The notes: generated from the sequence alone by a model not told the origin. Shown: positions 41,311 to 53,071, counted from the first letter of the stretch. The stretch: DNA of 64,000 bases from Pogonophryne albipinna (GCA_028583405.1 CM053244.1:4455925-4519924), one strand, 5' to 3'. Numbers and translations are program-made.

Positions 41311-41976
41311 CAGTGGCGAACCGTGTCTATTGCAACTGGACCTTCTGTAGACACACCCCCACCCCCCTCCGCCACCACCCCCCCCCCCCTCCCTCCGCGG
41401 CATGATAATGTCCGTCTTTTCACTGAATTGTCGTCTTGAAAAGGGAACTCACAACAACTTCATCTTCACCTGTTGCACTTGTCATTTCAACGTTAAAAAC
41501 AATAAAACGGCATGAATTGCTTCGTCGCATTCATCTCGATCCTCTGTCTCGAGCCAGTGAACTAGCGGGCCTTCAAGAGCACCTGGAACCGAGGGAATAC
41601 GCCCATTGGCTACAAATCAATATATGATTGGTTGATCAAACTGTCAGTCCAAACGTACGCTCTCATTCAGTGCAACGGCCAGGGCATTCGATCAAGGATG
41701 TAGAATACCTGGTTGAAGGATATTCTACCCAGAGACCCAGAACAAGATCTGATTGGTTGCTTTCTTTTCTACTGAAATGCGTAGTGCATGGTCCGAGAAG
41801 GACAAACAAATCAACGTAACACTGTAATATTACAGATCAACAACACGGATACCATTCTCATTTTATATACATTTTATTACATTTTATTTATATCATTAAA
41901 TCGATGTTTTGTTTGTTTTATCTGAGTGTTCCAGGGTGTTCTCTGATACCTTGAAGGCCCTGACGGTTCGCCACTG
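41311..41976. mobile_element. hAT MITE with perfect 8-bp target duplication
   Basis: The ends are exact 14-bp inverted repeats CAGTGGCGAACCGT. The flanks are identical 8-bp CCAACCAA (41303-41310 and 41977-41984). The 666-bp interior has a C-rich tract near 41350-41395 and no transposase. The elements at 50627-53105 and 60822-61927 have the same type of terminus. Confidence 0.96.
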
Positions 41977-42074
41977 CCAACCAAAAAGGAGACATTTGTA
42001 CTGTTGCTTTCATGATGGTGCTGGCAATCTGTTCATTCATTAATCATATAAATAGCATGTCAATATATGTAGAA

Positions 42075-42241
42075 AGAAACTATAGTAACCGTGAGTGTTA
42101 CATACCAGTAGAAAGTAGAATATTGGTGTCCAAAATGGAGTCGAGTAGATGTAGCACAACACGGAAATACTCAAGTAGAGTACATCCAAATAGCACTTAG
42201 GTACAATACAAGTTAATGTGCGTGGTTACATTCCACCACTG
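42075..42241 (-). mobile_element. hAT-like terminal fragment
   Basis: In reverse complement it starts CAGTGGTGGAATGTAACCAC and continues TACTTGAGTATTTCC, close to a common fish hAT MITE end whose body runs through ACTCAAGTA repeats. Only one end is present. Confidence 0.55.
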
Positions 42242-43304
42242 GCTGTCTGTGTGGATAACAAAAGCCTAACACAGTTCTGCAAGGCAGCTGTAGCTAGTTA
42301 GCTTTAGCGAGCTAACGATAGTTTGCAGGCTTGATATATAAGTAGCGTCTCGTCTGCATCACATGAAACAGCCTCTAAACCTACCATCATATCTCCCTTG
42401 GATCAGGCTAAATGCTGGAACACCACTAACAACAGGCTGTCTCTCCATCACATATAGCTACAGTCCAACATTATTTAATTTCTCTTTAGTTCTTGTCCCA
42501 AAATACCCTTTTCTTCCTTTGATTTATAAAACATCGATTATAATTTAACTTAAAAAAAGAATGTGATTTTAGTTGGACTCTAATTAAATATTTTGATGCT
42601 TTTATTCTTCATATATAAACAAAACTGTCTTTCTAAAAAACACCCCAAATATGACTCAGACCCAAACAGCAATGCTGGAAATACGAGTAGTAGACCTAAT
42701 GTGTATCACTATCCACGCCTTCGGTCCTTGGTAACCTTTTACAAAGCTGTTGAGTTGACTGTGAAACCAAAACACAGTTGGTGACATTTGAAAATGGATA
42801 CAATGGCTACTGTTTGCAACGGCTTCCCACCAACAGACCTACATTAGCTATGATTGGTCACCACTTAAAAACTATTAAGATACATCTGTTAAGTCAAAAG
42901 ATAACTGTTTCGTCATCGCTTATTTTGGTTTGGTTGACTGGTAATAATAATGATGATACATTGTATGTAGACATACGGCGATAATAGGTTGGATACATAG
43001 CTTAGAGCAAGCCCCTTTAGGCCTTTGTAAGTAATCAATAACGTCTCAAAATCCACAGCAGGATGCCAGTGTAAGGGATGAATCGGTGTGAGTTAACATT
43101 CTAGCAGCAGGGCCGCCGAACAGTGGTTACAGCTGGCGCCCCATACACGGATTCACCTCCAACTATCAGGACCATTAAGCAATGTCCTTCCCTCTGTCTC
43201 CCCCCTTTCAACACTGTATCAATCAAAAGGCCCTCTGTCCCAAAACAAATAAAGAAATCCTAGTAGCAGAGTTTTGACACTGCATGAAAAAGCATCTGGT
43301 ATAA
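42242..43304. other. No recognisable feature
   Basis: Unassigned DNA. The stretch 43000-43255 resembles retroelement UTR in texture only. Confidence 0.4.
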
Positions 43305-43584
43305 GTTGTAATTAGGGCTGTCAGTCGATTAAAATAGTTAAACGCGATTAATCGCAAATTAATCGCACATTTTTGATCTGTTCTAAATGTTCCTTAGAGG
43401 AATATTTTTCAAGTTTTTAATACTCTTATCAACATATGAGTGGACAAATATGCTTTATGCTAATGTTTATTATCATTTGAACAATGACAAATATTCTCAT
43501 GAATATTAAACACAACAACCTCTGAACATTACAAATATTCGCCTCAATTCAACCTGGAACCTCTCTCATACAATAATACAATAC

Positions 43585-43622
43585 TGTGTGTGTGTGTGTG
43601 TGTGTGTGCACGCGCGCGCTGC

Positions 43623-43662
<40 letters not shown>
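43585..43662. repeat. (GT)n microsatellite with GC core
   Basis: GT units on both sides of a CGCGCGCGCTGCGCG core, inside the hAT element. The second hAT copy has a related tract at 52363-52438. Confidence 0.97.
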
Positions 43663-43664
<2 letters not shown>

Positions 43665-43688
43665 TGGATCGTTGGAGCTATGTGCAAC

Positions 43689-43850
43689 TCAATGCTTGCA
43701 CATATGCTCGAACGGGAGCTGCCTGGACGCTGCAATCATGTTGCGCACACTATCCGTGCTGAGTGTGCTGACTTCTCGTACAATGTCCCACTGTCTGGCT
43801 TCCTGCATGAAGTCAAGTGCTCGGCGCAGTTGTGGCGAAATGTCGCTCCT
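43689..43850 (-). pseudogene. hAT transposase core fragment, copy 1
   Basis: The minus-strand frame reads SDISPQLRRALDFMQEARQW, DIVREVSTLS, TDSVRNMIAASRQLPFEHM and then stops. The TDS.RNM.AA.RQLPFEHM block is typical of the RNase H-like core of BED-type hAT transposases. Only about 50 residues remain. The copy differs from 52455-52610 by a small insertion next to EHM, after which the frame ends. The assignment rests on family knowledge, not a search. Confidence 0.7.
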
Positions 43851-44224
43851 CTGTTTTCATTTAAACAGCTCCTTATATCCGTTAGCGCAGCTAGCTAGCA
43901 CCAGATGCTAACAACAACAATGCACGTAAGGTCTCTCTCTCGCTCGCTCGGGTCACACATACACACACCCTCCCGGTCCTCCCGATGGTCAGTCGGTGCC
44001 TGCCGGTGAGCGTGGAAGTGTGGTCTGCCGCAAGCGGACAGCAGGAGCGGGGCTGTCAGCATCAGCTTGTAGATGGTATTTTAAACTCGATGCGCTCTGA
44101 AACTACGGGGCGGCCGAGGACAAAAAATACACATGCGTTAATCGCGTTAAAATAATTAGTGGCGTTAATTTTTTTTTGCGTTAACGCATTATTAACGCGT
44201 TAACTTGACAGCCCTAGTTGTAAC

Positions 44225-45490
44225 ACAAATAAACGATAGGGGTGATTCTCAATACCAAGGGGTAGAGGACATGTAAATAACCTCTACCCAATTGTTATGT
44301 TAGCAATGGAGCCATTGTTATCCACTACCTTAAATAAACGTCTCATGCAACCTACTAAATGCTTCTTTCTTCTTGACGTTTCCAAATGGCAGCCTGGGAC
44401 TTAGATCAACAAATAAAAAATGGAAATCAATCTTAAAGGTCAATGTAGATTAATATCTCGGGTAAACACAAATAGAGGGAAACAATTATATTTGTCTCAG
44501 GCCTTTATAGTTGCACTTGTGATGCATTAACACCTTATGAGCAACACTTAAAGTGAAGTGCTACAGCACTGACCTAACGATATTAAAATATAACGGTTGT
44601 GAACGTGTTCTGTTCACAATACAAACCTCATCAAACAAAAGGAAAATGTGTTTGAAAACAAGAGCGGGTGATAGCGAAACAGCGTTAGCATCAAGGATGC
44701 ATGAGGTTTGGCGGTAGATTTGAGCACTTCACTGAATGAACATTTGGCAGAGCCACGGAGCTAGAACAGTTCATGAGTTTGAAGAATACAGAGGAAGATG
44801 TGTGCATCTCATTCCTGCTCACTCTTGGTTTTAAATTAGCTTTACACTTTATGCTGCTCGCCTTGTGTTTCTAATACTCTCGTGAATCAAAGGGAAACAG
44901 ATAAATGAATGGGAGAACGACCTGAGACGAAAAAGAATGAAGACGAGACATCTGGTAAATGATTTAGCGGACACGAACAGGTGGCTCTCTCATCCCCCCA
45001 CATCATCCATACAGGCGTAAATATGTATTGGGCTGCCACAAAGGGAGGCAGTTATCATTTGGTTTCTCATTACAAGTACATATTATGGGCCATATGGTTT
45101 AATTTTTACTGACTAATGTCCTACAAGCTAATGTGCTATTGCCAAGGGAGGACAGGAGATGAGAGGGAGGGTTGGCGTTGTCAAGACAAAGAAAGAGAGA
45201 ACAGAAGGAAACGCTGTGTTGGTAACCCGTTTGTTGGATGTTCCATTTCTCCATTATTTAGTGCACTTTAAGACTTCTCTTTCTTGCTGACATTAAAGCG
45301 GCAACGGGCAAAACAAGCTAACTTCATCTTCCGATAGCAGCCCTGGGATATGCTTACAAGTTACAGACCGAGCAAGTAAGTGTATCTTGAGTGGGGATTC
45401 TCATGTCGACATGTTGCTATAGAGAGAAACATTGACTTTACTCATCCAACATGAAAGCTACCGGGTTTTTCCCTGTATTTTATATTGGGA
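44225..45490. other. No recognisable feature
   Basis: Unassigned AT-rich DNA without long frames. Confidence 0.5.
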
Positions 45491-45492
45491 TA

Positions 45493-46410
45493 TAGTTGCA
45501 AGAAAAAGTATGTGAACCCTTTGGAATGACCTGGATTTCTGCATAAGTTGGTCATAAAATGTGTTCTGATCTTCATCTAAGTCACAACAATAGACAAACA
45601 CAGTCTGCTTAAACTAATCCCACACAAACAATGATATGTTTTCATGTTTTTATTGAACACACCATGTAAACATTCACAGTGCAGGGTGTAAAAAGTATGT
45701 GAACCCCTAGGCTAAAGACTTCTTCAAGAGCTAATTGGAGTCAGGAGTCAGCCAACCTCCAATCAATGAGACGAGATTGGAGGTGTTGGTTAAAGCTGCC
45801 CTGCCCTATAAAAAATACACACCAGTTTTGAATGTTCTATTCTTAAGAAGCATTGCCAGATGTGAACCATGCCTCGCACAAAAGAGCTCTCAGAAGACCT
45901 ACGATTAAGAATTGTTGACTTGCATAAAGCTGGAAACGGTTACAAAAGTATCTCTAAAAGCCTTGATGTTCATCAGTCCAGTAAGAGAAATTGTCTATAA
46001 ATGGAGAAAGTTCAGCACTGTTGCTACTCTCCCTAGGAGTGGCCGTCCTGTAAAGATGACTGCAAGAGCACAGCGCAGAATGCTCAATGAGGTGAAGAAG
46101 AATCCTAGAGTGTCAGCTAGAGACTTAAAGAAATCTCTGGCACATGCTAACATCTCTGTTGACGAATCTACGATAAGTAAAACACTGAACAAGAATGGAG
46201 TTCATGGGAGGACACCACGGAGGAAGCCACTGCTGTCCAGAAAAAACATTGCTGCACGTTTGAAGTTTGCAAAAGAGCACCTGGATGTTCCACAGCACTA
46301 CTGGCAACATATTCTGTGGACAGATGAAACCAAAGTTGAGTTGTTTGGAAGGAACACACAACGCTATGTGAGGAGAATCCAAAGGGTTCACATACTTTTT
46401 CTTGCAACTG
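45493..46410 (+). mobile_element. Tc1/mariner element with both inverted ends
   Basis: TA dinucleotides flank both sides (45491-45492, 46411-46412). The left end is TAGTTGCAAGAAAAAGTATG; the right end in reverse complement is CAGTTGCAAGAAAAAGTATG, and both continue TGAACCCTTTGGA. At 918 bp it is shorter than a full Tc1 element (about 1.6 kb) because the 3' half of the transposase gene is deleted up to the right terminal repeat. Confidence 0.95.
45869..46377 (+). pseudogene. Tc1-like transposase, frameshifted and truncated
   Basis: The start ATG at 45869 gives [20 protein letters not shown] and continues through a paired-like helix-turn-helix ([15 protein letters not shown]). Near 45975 the frame is lost; the neighbouring frame continues [20 protein letters not shown], the GRPVK hook, and the second helix domain with ISKTLNKNGVHGR. 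It then reaches the catalytic block ILWTDETKVELFG with the first catalytic Asp. After RNTQRYVRRIQ the frame runs straight into the right terminal repeat, so the second Asp and last acidic residue of the DDE triad are deleted. It cannot be active. Confidence 0.93.
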
Positions 46411-46412
46411 TA

Positions 46413-47950
46413 GTTGTTAGCCTGCTAGCTAGCTTGCTAATTGTTATTGTTGTAACTAAGCTACTATTGTAACTATTTTCTTATGGTGTTTTTGACCGTT
46501 AACAATATGCTTCAAGTTGTCTCAACGTTGATAAATCTGAAATTCAAAAGCAAAATTGGTTTGTGTTTTAAATGTGTGTTCAGTTCAGTGAAAAATAGGC
46601 TGATACGAGTGCTGTTCATACTTTAGATCACGCACCTATCTGTAACAGGGTTAATATGCTTTAGTTGTCTCTCCAGAAGCTGGTACTGTCAAATACGATT
46701 TAGCTGACAATAGTCTGTCTCAAATACTCCAAATCTGATTTGTATGAAAGGCCCCTAATAAAGAGACTGAGGGGAAAAGCAGCAGAAATCAAACGTGTCC
46801 ACGCTTTTGATTCTAAAGGGCATTTGAGTGCTGCGCTGAAGTGAATATGCTAATTGACTGACTTTAGATTCAAAGCGGGCACTGTACATCCTAATTAATA
46901 AAGTGATACTGCTCTGCGGAGCCTCTCAGCCAGTGTACGATTGGCGATGAATGGCTCCCACTGTAAAGGGGCCAAAAGGAACTACTACTGCGTGTCAATG
47001 TAGAGAAGTTACTTCACTTACTGGTCCGTCGTCTGGGGAAACGGACCCTCCAATACATCTTAACCAGCTAAGCTTTAGAAACAAAATATGACAATTACAT
47101 TTATGGCTCTAAGAACTAGGTTGTCTGCAGACTGTTTGAACATTTGCATTGACGACAAATATTTCATAGCTAGCTAGCTGTGTTTTATATTACATTACAA
47201 ACGATGGATATTGGCTGTAGTGGATGATAAAACAACACAAGCAAGATGAACGGTAACATCAGCATCCTTTATCAGGCTGGAGCTGCCCTCTTTACCAAGT
47301 TGAATACTTGCCTCAACATGCTAGGCACGGCCGTGTGCATTGATCAGCCATAGGAATGTGTTGGTGCTCTGGAAATGCTCCTTATTGCAGGGGAGAGTGG
47401 GGTGAGATGGGGTGAGATGAGCCAGTGGGTATGTTGACCCACCCCCTTTGTCTAGGGGACTGTGAACATTTGTTGTCATGTGACCATACATTCAGGAAGC
47501 ACCCATCATGTATATTGGGCTGATGGAGAGAAGCACATGGTGAAGTGGTAAATATGTGTTTTTCCCAATAAACCATGTTTTGCTTGTCAAAGTACATTCT
47601 CAACATGTCAGGTATAATAACTGTCATGTCAAAGCAAATGTATCCATGTCGGAAAATATCATACATGTTGGTTATTTAGCAAGGTGTGAAACCATGTGAA
47701 TTGTTTAGCTAAAGATTAGCAGGAATGACCAAGCTACACTGTTTCTTCCCCAAAAAGTGGCTGAGGTGCAAAAAAAGTGAGCCAAATGTTGTGGGGTAAA
47801 TGTAGCCAGTGGTTCAACTCGACCCCCCATGAAGCTGTGGACGCAGCTGCCTCAGAAGGTCGGATCGTCACCAAAAGAAGTCACAAAGTGGTCAGAAAAC
47901 GTTAATGAGAAAATGCACACAGCCTTATGATTAACTCCTGAGTGGAGTCA
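46413..47950. other. No recognisable feature
   Basis: Unassigned. A GGGGTGAGATGG pair lies at 47399-47416. No gene seen. Confidence 0.5.
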
Positions 47951-47967
47951 TGGCTGGGCAGTGGGGG

Positions 47968-48320
47968 GCACAGGTGGGCCAGACGCACAGGTGTGCCAGA
48001 TGCACAGGGGTGCCAGACGCACAGGTGGGCCAGACGCACAGGTGTGCCAGACGCACAGGGGTGCCAGACGCACAGGTGGGCCAGACGCACAGGGGTGCCA
48101 GACGCACAGGTGGGCCAGACGCACAGGGGTGCCAGACGCACAGGTGGGCCAGACGCACAGGGGTGCCAGACGCACAGGGGTGCCAGACGCACAGGGGTGC
48201 CAGACGCACAGGTGGGCCAGACGCACAGGGGTGCCAGACGCACAGGGGTGCCAGACGCACAGGTGGCCAGACGCACAGGGGTGCCACAGGGGTGCCAGAC
48301 GCACAGGGGTGCCAGACGCA
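47968..48320. repeat. 17-bp minisatellite, about 20 copies
   Basis: Units of 17 bp alternate between CAGACGCACAGGTGGGC and CAGACGCACAGGGGTGC forms. As 17 is not a multiple of 3 and the unit lacks stops in any phase, frames are open in several phases on both strands. These are artefacts. Confidence 0.96.
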
Positions 48321-48324
48321 GGAT

Positions 48325-49520
48325 AGCCCACATGTAACGGGATGTTCTTCCCTTTTAAGAAGTTGTAGTAAAAAAGCAGGGTTTGTACATGTGTACTCTT
48401 TTCTTAACCACTCGGCACTCGCCCACATATCTGCCATGTGTCAGTGAGGATATGAATGCTATACTTACCAAAAGGATAAAGAGAGAAACATAAAGTGCTT
48501 TTGCATATTATTCCCGGTTTCCTCATAAGTGTGTGTCACTGTATGGCTGAGGAGTAAAGGGAATGATGCATTGGGATATGGCGTATCATCAGTGGAAGGC
48601 ATCAATAAGTCATCGTCCATTGGCTAAGACTCATCTGATTTGCACACATTCATGTATATGATGGTAATCTGTGTCTGTGTGGAATATGTGCTCTGTGAGA
48701 GGCATGCCAAGGCTTTGTGATCTAAAGTAGAACACGCACATATGCACGTATGCCATTTCTCTGATCTTAGTCAATTAACATGGATGGAAACCATAACTGA
48801 AATTCACATATTTGAGAGGATGATGAGACCAATATATTATGGAAGTGATCGTCTATCGAAGAACGGTAAATGATGTTCCATTTACAGTGGAAGACATTAT
48901 ATTCCACTTAATCCATGCAGAGTCTCTCACTGAGGCACGCACTGAACACCACTCGGAAAAGACGTGTTATGTAGGAGGTGAGAAGTGATGGCTTAACGTA
49001 ATGGATGTTGTGTTTACCCAGGAGCAGGGAAAACAAACAGCTAGTTTTGGTGCAATGACAGGAAGAAAAACAAGATGTTGTTCTGCATCCAAACAAAACA
49101 TTTGTTTGAAGTTGGTATTCTTATCTAATGCCGTATGTACTCCTCCACTCTCCAGATAGTATCTGCTTTGTGTGAGACGTGTTTTGTGTTTGTTCTATTA
49201 TTTCTTTGGCATCAGATATTAGTCATGATTAAAAAAAGAATTGATTTCACACAGATGACTTGTCCCAAGGAGCACTACATGTGAAAACATGTGGGTATTG
49301 TCTAACATGGAGCTGAAAAATAATCCTGACGATGTCGCCTTCACAAACTGGGGGCATCGAGTTTGCAGACTTACAGGTGTCTCTGTCCCATTGTAAGTTA
49401 ATGGGAAAAAGATATGTAAGTTTATTACTACATTTCAGAATTTTACATTTAGGGAGACACATGTACTTTGTATATATATTACAAAGTAAATGGCTCAATA
49501 AGTGGATAAAGTGGTTATCC
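48325..49520. other. No recognisable feature
   Basis: Unassigned AT-rich DNA. Confidence 0.5.
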
Positions 49521-49526
49521 ACAACA

Positions 49527-50211
49527 TACACTCAAAAAACTGAAAAGTTTACTTTAATTAAATATATTATGTCGACAGATGTAAATGTTTTAGGTAAATT
49601 GAAAGCAATAACATTTCAATCAGGAGAGACGGTTTTGATGTACTAATACATATTAAATGCGCAGATGCACGAATGAATGTAATGGTAGTTTTGGGGATTA
49701 GGCCCCGTTGTGCAGGAGTATCATTCGGGAGGGTAGAACCGATCCCATGAGACCCCCCGGGGTCTAGACCCTGGTGGTGGCGAATGGATAGTTGGGTTCG
49801 GTCTGAAGGGGAGGGGCTTAGCTTGACCCTGGATTCAGAGGGACAGGAGGTGAAAGGGGGGGGAGGAGGGTTGCGTCGAGTCACCTGAAATGACAGCTGT
49901 CAGAGGGGAGAGCGGATTTAAAAGGTTTGACAGAGCGCTATGATATGCTTGTGAGAATAGAGCGAAGTGATTGGTTAAGAGTGACGCCCCCGGTCACTTA
50001 TTGAGAGGAGAGAGAGTAGAAACATGGGAATAGAAATACATGAATGAGTAAAGACGGTCCTCCTGGTTGAACTTGCGCTGAGCTTCATTAAGCTTAAATA
50101 GAACATTTGGTTCAAATAATAGTATTGCTTTCAACTCACCTTATACAACTATGTGAAATCTGTCGACATAATACATTTCATTTAACTGAACGTTTCAGAC
50201 TTTTCAGTGTA
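49527..50211. mobile_element. MITE with ~55-bp inverted ends and a nested insert
   Basis: The left end TACACTCAAAAAACTGAAAA through TATTATGTCGACAGAT is mirrored at the right, whose reverse complement starts TACACTGAAAAGTCTGAAAC and contains TATTATGTCGACAGAT. The centre (about 49690-50100) is GC-rich with GACCCCCCGGGGTC and looks like a different repeat inserted between the arms. No target duplication was identified. Confidence 0.75.
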
Positions 50212-50317
50212 GGCACATTCTTTAAAAAAGATTTCTTATGGCCGCCAGTGCGTCAAATGGTCCTGGGACAAATTCAAACCCTGGTCCTCCGCTTGGGCAC
50301 CAAGCCCGGTACATGGG

Positions 50318-50356
50318 CCAGCTTATATCTCAGTTGGTAGAGCTGGTGGCCCATAT
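50318..50356 (+). repeat. tRNA-like fragment
   Basis: The text TATCTCAGTTGGTAGAGCTG resembles a tRNA D-arm and A box. No B box or closing stem was found, so at best it is a SINE head fragment. Confidence 0.3.
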
Positions 50357-50451
50357 ACTTGGGCCAACCACTCTTCAAATAATATAATCTTATTTTAGTC
50401 CATTGATTTACAACAGGGTTTTATATCATCTGAGGTAACGATTAACAGTAA

Positions 50452-50530
50452 ATGAAACGTGTGCAGACAACTCAAGTGTTTCTAGACGCTTGCAAAGTCT
50501 TCTTACTGCAACAAACGTATATCCACAGTC
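50452..50530 (+). repeat. Dispersed repeat family C, copy 1
   Basis: About 75 bp shared with 55589-55665, including CAACTCAAGTGTTTCTAGAC, GCTTGCAAA and TCTTCTTACTGCAACAAACG. Class unknown. Confidence 0.7.
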
Positions 50531-50603
50531 TCTTTGTATGGTGGTGTTATTCAAGCACTGTCAGGGCTCCTCTCCCTTTTCTCTCTGCCTGCTAGCTGCC
50601 ACT

Positions 50604-50626
50604 GTCAGTTGAGGTAGTCCGGGCAC
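50604..50626 (+). pseudogene. LINE fragment left of the transposon nest
   Basis: The last 23 bases before the outer hAT (CAGTTGAGGTAGTCCGGGCAC) match the LINE at 63669-63691 (CAGTTGAGTTAGTTCGGGCAC). The LINE resumes at 53106 on the other side of the hAT. The LINE insertion therefore came first and is heavily 5'-truncated. Confidence 0.75.
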
Positions 50627-51639
50627 CAGTGGTGAACCGTCAGGGCCTTCAAGGTATTCAGAGAATACCCTGGAACACTCAGATGAAACAAACAAAACAT
50701 CCATTTAATTATAGAAATAAAATGTAATAAAATTAAGGCTGTCAGTCGATTAAAATAGTAAATGTGCGATTAATCGCAAATTAATCGCACATTTTTAATG
50801 TACCTTAGAGGAATATTTTAAGTTTTTAATACTCTTACAACATGAGTGGACAAATATGCTTTATGCAAATGTTTGTTTATTATCATTTTATCAATGACAA
50901 ATATTCTCATGACTATTAAACATAACAACCTCTGAACATTACAAATATCCGCCTCAATTCAACCTGGAACCTCTCATACAATACAGCAGCGACGTGCGGT
51001 CAGGGGAGGCAGGTGAGGCAGAGCCTCACTTGTCATTCTCCAATGTAACGGAAAAAAAGAATAATAATACAAATAATAATAATAATAAAATGTGTCCACT
51101 GATCTGTGTTGTAAATGTGATTTCTGTATGATTCCAATCGCTTTTTATAGTAAAAATCGGCTAATTTGACGAGCTCCGCTACAACTACGGGGAGCGATGA
51201 GGAGTGAGGCAGGGACGAGCTCTGCCTCTCGTAAGCCCACAGTAACTTGCTGGAGTGCGGGCACTAATTTAGCGCGGGCACTTATTTTGTGAGCGCGCTC
51301 CAGCCAGTTGCTGTGTGGTGAGGTGAGGCACAGATGAGCTCTGCCTCAACTCAGATGCGTCACCCCACAGAAACTGGCTGGAAAGCGGGCCCTAAGCGCA
51401 TGCCTGCACCATCTCACTGTATGTCACCAATGTAATGTTTGTAGATCCCTTTATTACATTTATCCTCGCCATCCATAGTCTCTAAATAACTTATTTCACG
51501 TATATATGATATTTAGGCTCGCTGGTCTCATCATACAACGGCAATGAAAAAAGCACCAGGGAAGGCAGCCATAACCTCTGCCGCACTGCAGGGGGCGCAA
51601 GTGAGCCCACAGGTTCTTGTTGCTACTGTTATTCTACGC

Positions 51640-51773
51640 AGAGACGATAGAGGAAAATATTAACAACAAGCTAGGCTTTTGAAACTAGAGGAAGATAAGG
51701 AGGACTTTTACAAAAAAGTAATAAAGATTGTTGTCCAGAAGGATAGCATGGACTTCATCTTCAAGTCAAGGTA
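51640..51773 (+). other. Exon-like segment inside the inner hAT
   Basis: A short frame ending ATGGACTTCATCTTCAAGTC, followed by AAGGTAAGACC, looks like the end of a first coding exon with a splice donor. A likely source is the 5' exon of the element's own lost transposase. No domain can be named from so few residues. Confidence 0.3.
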
Positions 51774-51928
51774 AGACCACATTTGTAATGAAAATTGGAT
51801 CTTACTAAGAGAGAACAATCCAATATTTAGATTTTGGGTAGGCTATCCTTTTGTTGAATGGTCTGCTTAAAATGAATCGAAGCATCAGACTAAAAAAGCT
51901 TTTGAAAATAACAGAATATTTCGATTAA

Positions 51929-52271
51929 AGGTGGGGTAGGTAAGTTTGAGAAACCGGCACGATATACACTTTTTGTTATATTCCATGGAATGCTCTTAAC
52001 ATCCCGATAGCAATGAATATCTGAAGTGCTTTGACAAAAAATACATAAAAACATTTCATCTGTGGAAGCCGTAGTACTGTAAAAAGCACGACCACTCATT
52101 TTAGCCGGCCCGGCTAAAATAACCTGCCTGTCAGCCTTCCATCTGTGCACAAACTTATCTCGTGCCCTCATTGGTCATGTGCGCGTTCGTGTGTGTTGGA
52201 GGAGGGGCTGTGTATTTTCAAATTCTAGCGCACTCGAGCTGGTTTCTCCAAAATTACCTACCCCGCCACCT
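51929..52271. mobile_element. TTAA-bounded MITE (AGGTGGGGTAGGTAA family)
   Basis: TTAA lies at 51925-51928 and 52272-52275. The left end is AGGTGGGGTAGGTAAGTTTG; the right end in reverse complement is AGGTGGCGGGGTAGGTAATT. It is the innermost level of the nest and 343 bp long. It contains the palindrome TTTTAGCCGGCCCGGCTAAAA. Confidence 0.9.
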
Positions 52272-52362
52272 TTAAGGTCAAAATATATAATATTTGTAAA
52301 TCTGACTCTGAAAGAGTCAGTGCCTCACCAGCCATGAACCTCACCGCACGTCACTGCAATAC

Positions 52363-52383
52363 AGTGTGTGTGTGTGTGTGCGC

Positions 52384-52428
<45 letters not shown>

Positions 52429-52438
52429 TGTGTGTGTG
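52363..52438. repeat. (GT)n microsatellite with GC interruptions
   Basis: Counterpart of the 43585-43662 tract in the first hAT copy. Confidence 0.96.
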
Positions 52439-52454
52439 ATCGTTGGAGCTATGT

Positions 52455-52612
52455 GCAACTCAAGGCATATGCTCGAACGGGAGCTGCCTGGACGCTGCCA
52501 TCATGTTGTGCACTATCCGTGCTGAGTGTGCTGACTTTTCGTACAATGTCCCACTGTCTGGCTTCCTGCATAAAGTCAAGTGCTCGGCGCAGTTGTCTGC
52601 GAAATGTCGCTC
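52455..52612 (-). pseudogene. hAT transposase core fragment, copy 2
   Basis: Minus-strand remnant equivalent to 43689-43850, ending RQLPFEHMP before a stop, with VAHS text following in the same frame. This copy lacks the small insertion found in copy 1, so it is closer to the ancestral reading here. A frame disruption lies near 52597, where GTCTGCG replaces GTGGCG. Non-functional. Confidence 0.68.
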
Positions 52613-53006
52613 CTCTGTTTTCATTGAAACAGCTCCTTATATCCGTTAGCGCAGCTAGCTAGCACCAGCTGCTAACAACAACAATGCACGTAAGGTCTCT
52701 CTCTCGCTCGCGCCACACAGACACACACCCTCCCGGTCCTCCCGATGGCCAGTCGGTGCCTGCCGGTGAGCGTGGAAGTGTGGTCTGCCACAAGCGGACA
52801 GCAGGAGCGGGGCTGTCAGCATCAGCTTGTAGACGGTATTTTAAACTCGATGCGCTCTGAAACTACGGGGCGGCCGAGGAAAAAAAATACACATGCGTTA
52901 ATCGCGTTAAAATAATAAGTGGCGTTAATTTTTTTTTTCCGTTAATGCGTTATTAACGCGTTAATTTGACAGCCCTAAATAAAATGTAAATACACAGGCG
53001 GCGGTG

Positions 53007-53008
<2 letters not shown>

Positions 53009-53071
<63 letters not shown>
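53009..53071. repeat. (GT)n microsatellite in outer hAT
   Basis: About 31 GT units inside the right part of the outer hAT. Confidence 0.99.

Larger units (their letters stand above)
43313..44216. mobile_element. hAT element, TAGGGCTGTCA family, copy 1
   Basis: Inverted ends TAGGGCTGTCA(G) and TGACAGCCCTA, with subterminal ATTAATCGC motifs on both sides. The flanks are 8-bp GTTGTAAT (43305-43312) and GTTGTAAC (44217-44224), 7 of 8 matching. The 904-bp body carries a GT microsatellite and a minus-strand transposase fragment. A second copy is at 50734-52977. Confidence 0.93.
50987..52356. mobile_element. Inner hAT element (CAGYGACGTGCGGT ends)
   Basis: The left end is CAGCGACGTGCGGTCAGG; the right end in reverse complement is CAGTGACGTGCGGTGAGG. 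The flanks are identical 8-bp CAATACAG (50979-50986 and 52357-52364). The 1370-bp body holds an exon-like stretch at about 51640-51773 ending MDFIFKSR at a GTAAG splice-donor-like site, and a TTAA-bounded MITE. Confidence 0.94.
50734..52977. mobile_element. hAT element, TAGGGCTGTCA family, copy 2, split
   Basis: Second copy of the 43313-44216 family. The ends are TAAGGCTGTCAG and TGACAGCCCTA. The flanks are identical 8-bp AATAAAAT (50726-50733 and 52978-52985). It is interrupted by another hAT at 50987-52356. After removing that insert and its extra duplication it is about 866 bp, like copy 1. Confidence 0.95.

Noticed and set aside
45912..46472. 186-codon frame as an intact gene
   Set aside because: It starts inside a Tc1 transposase after a frameshift and ends by reading through the right terminal repeat; it is a pseudogene.
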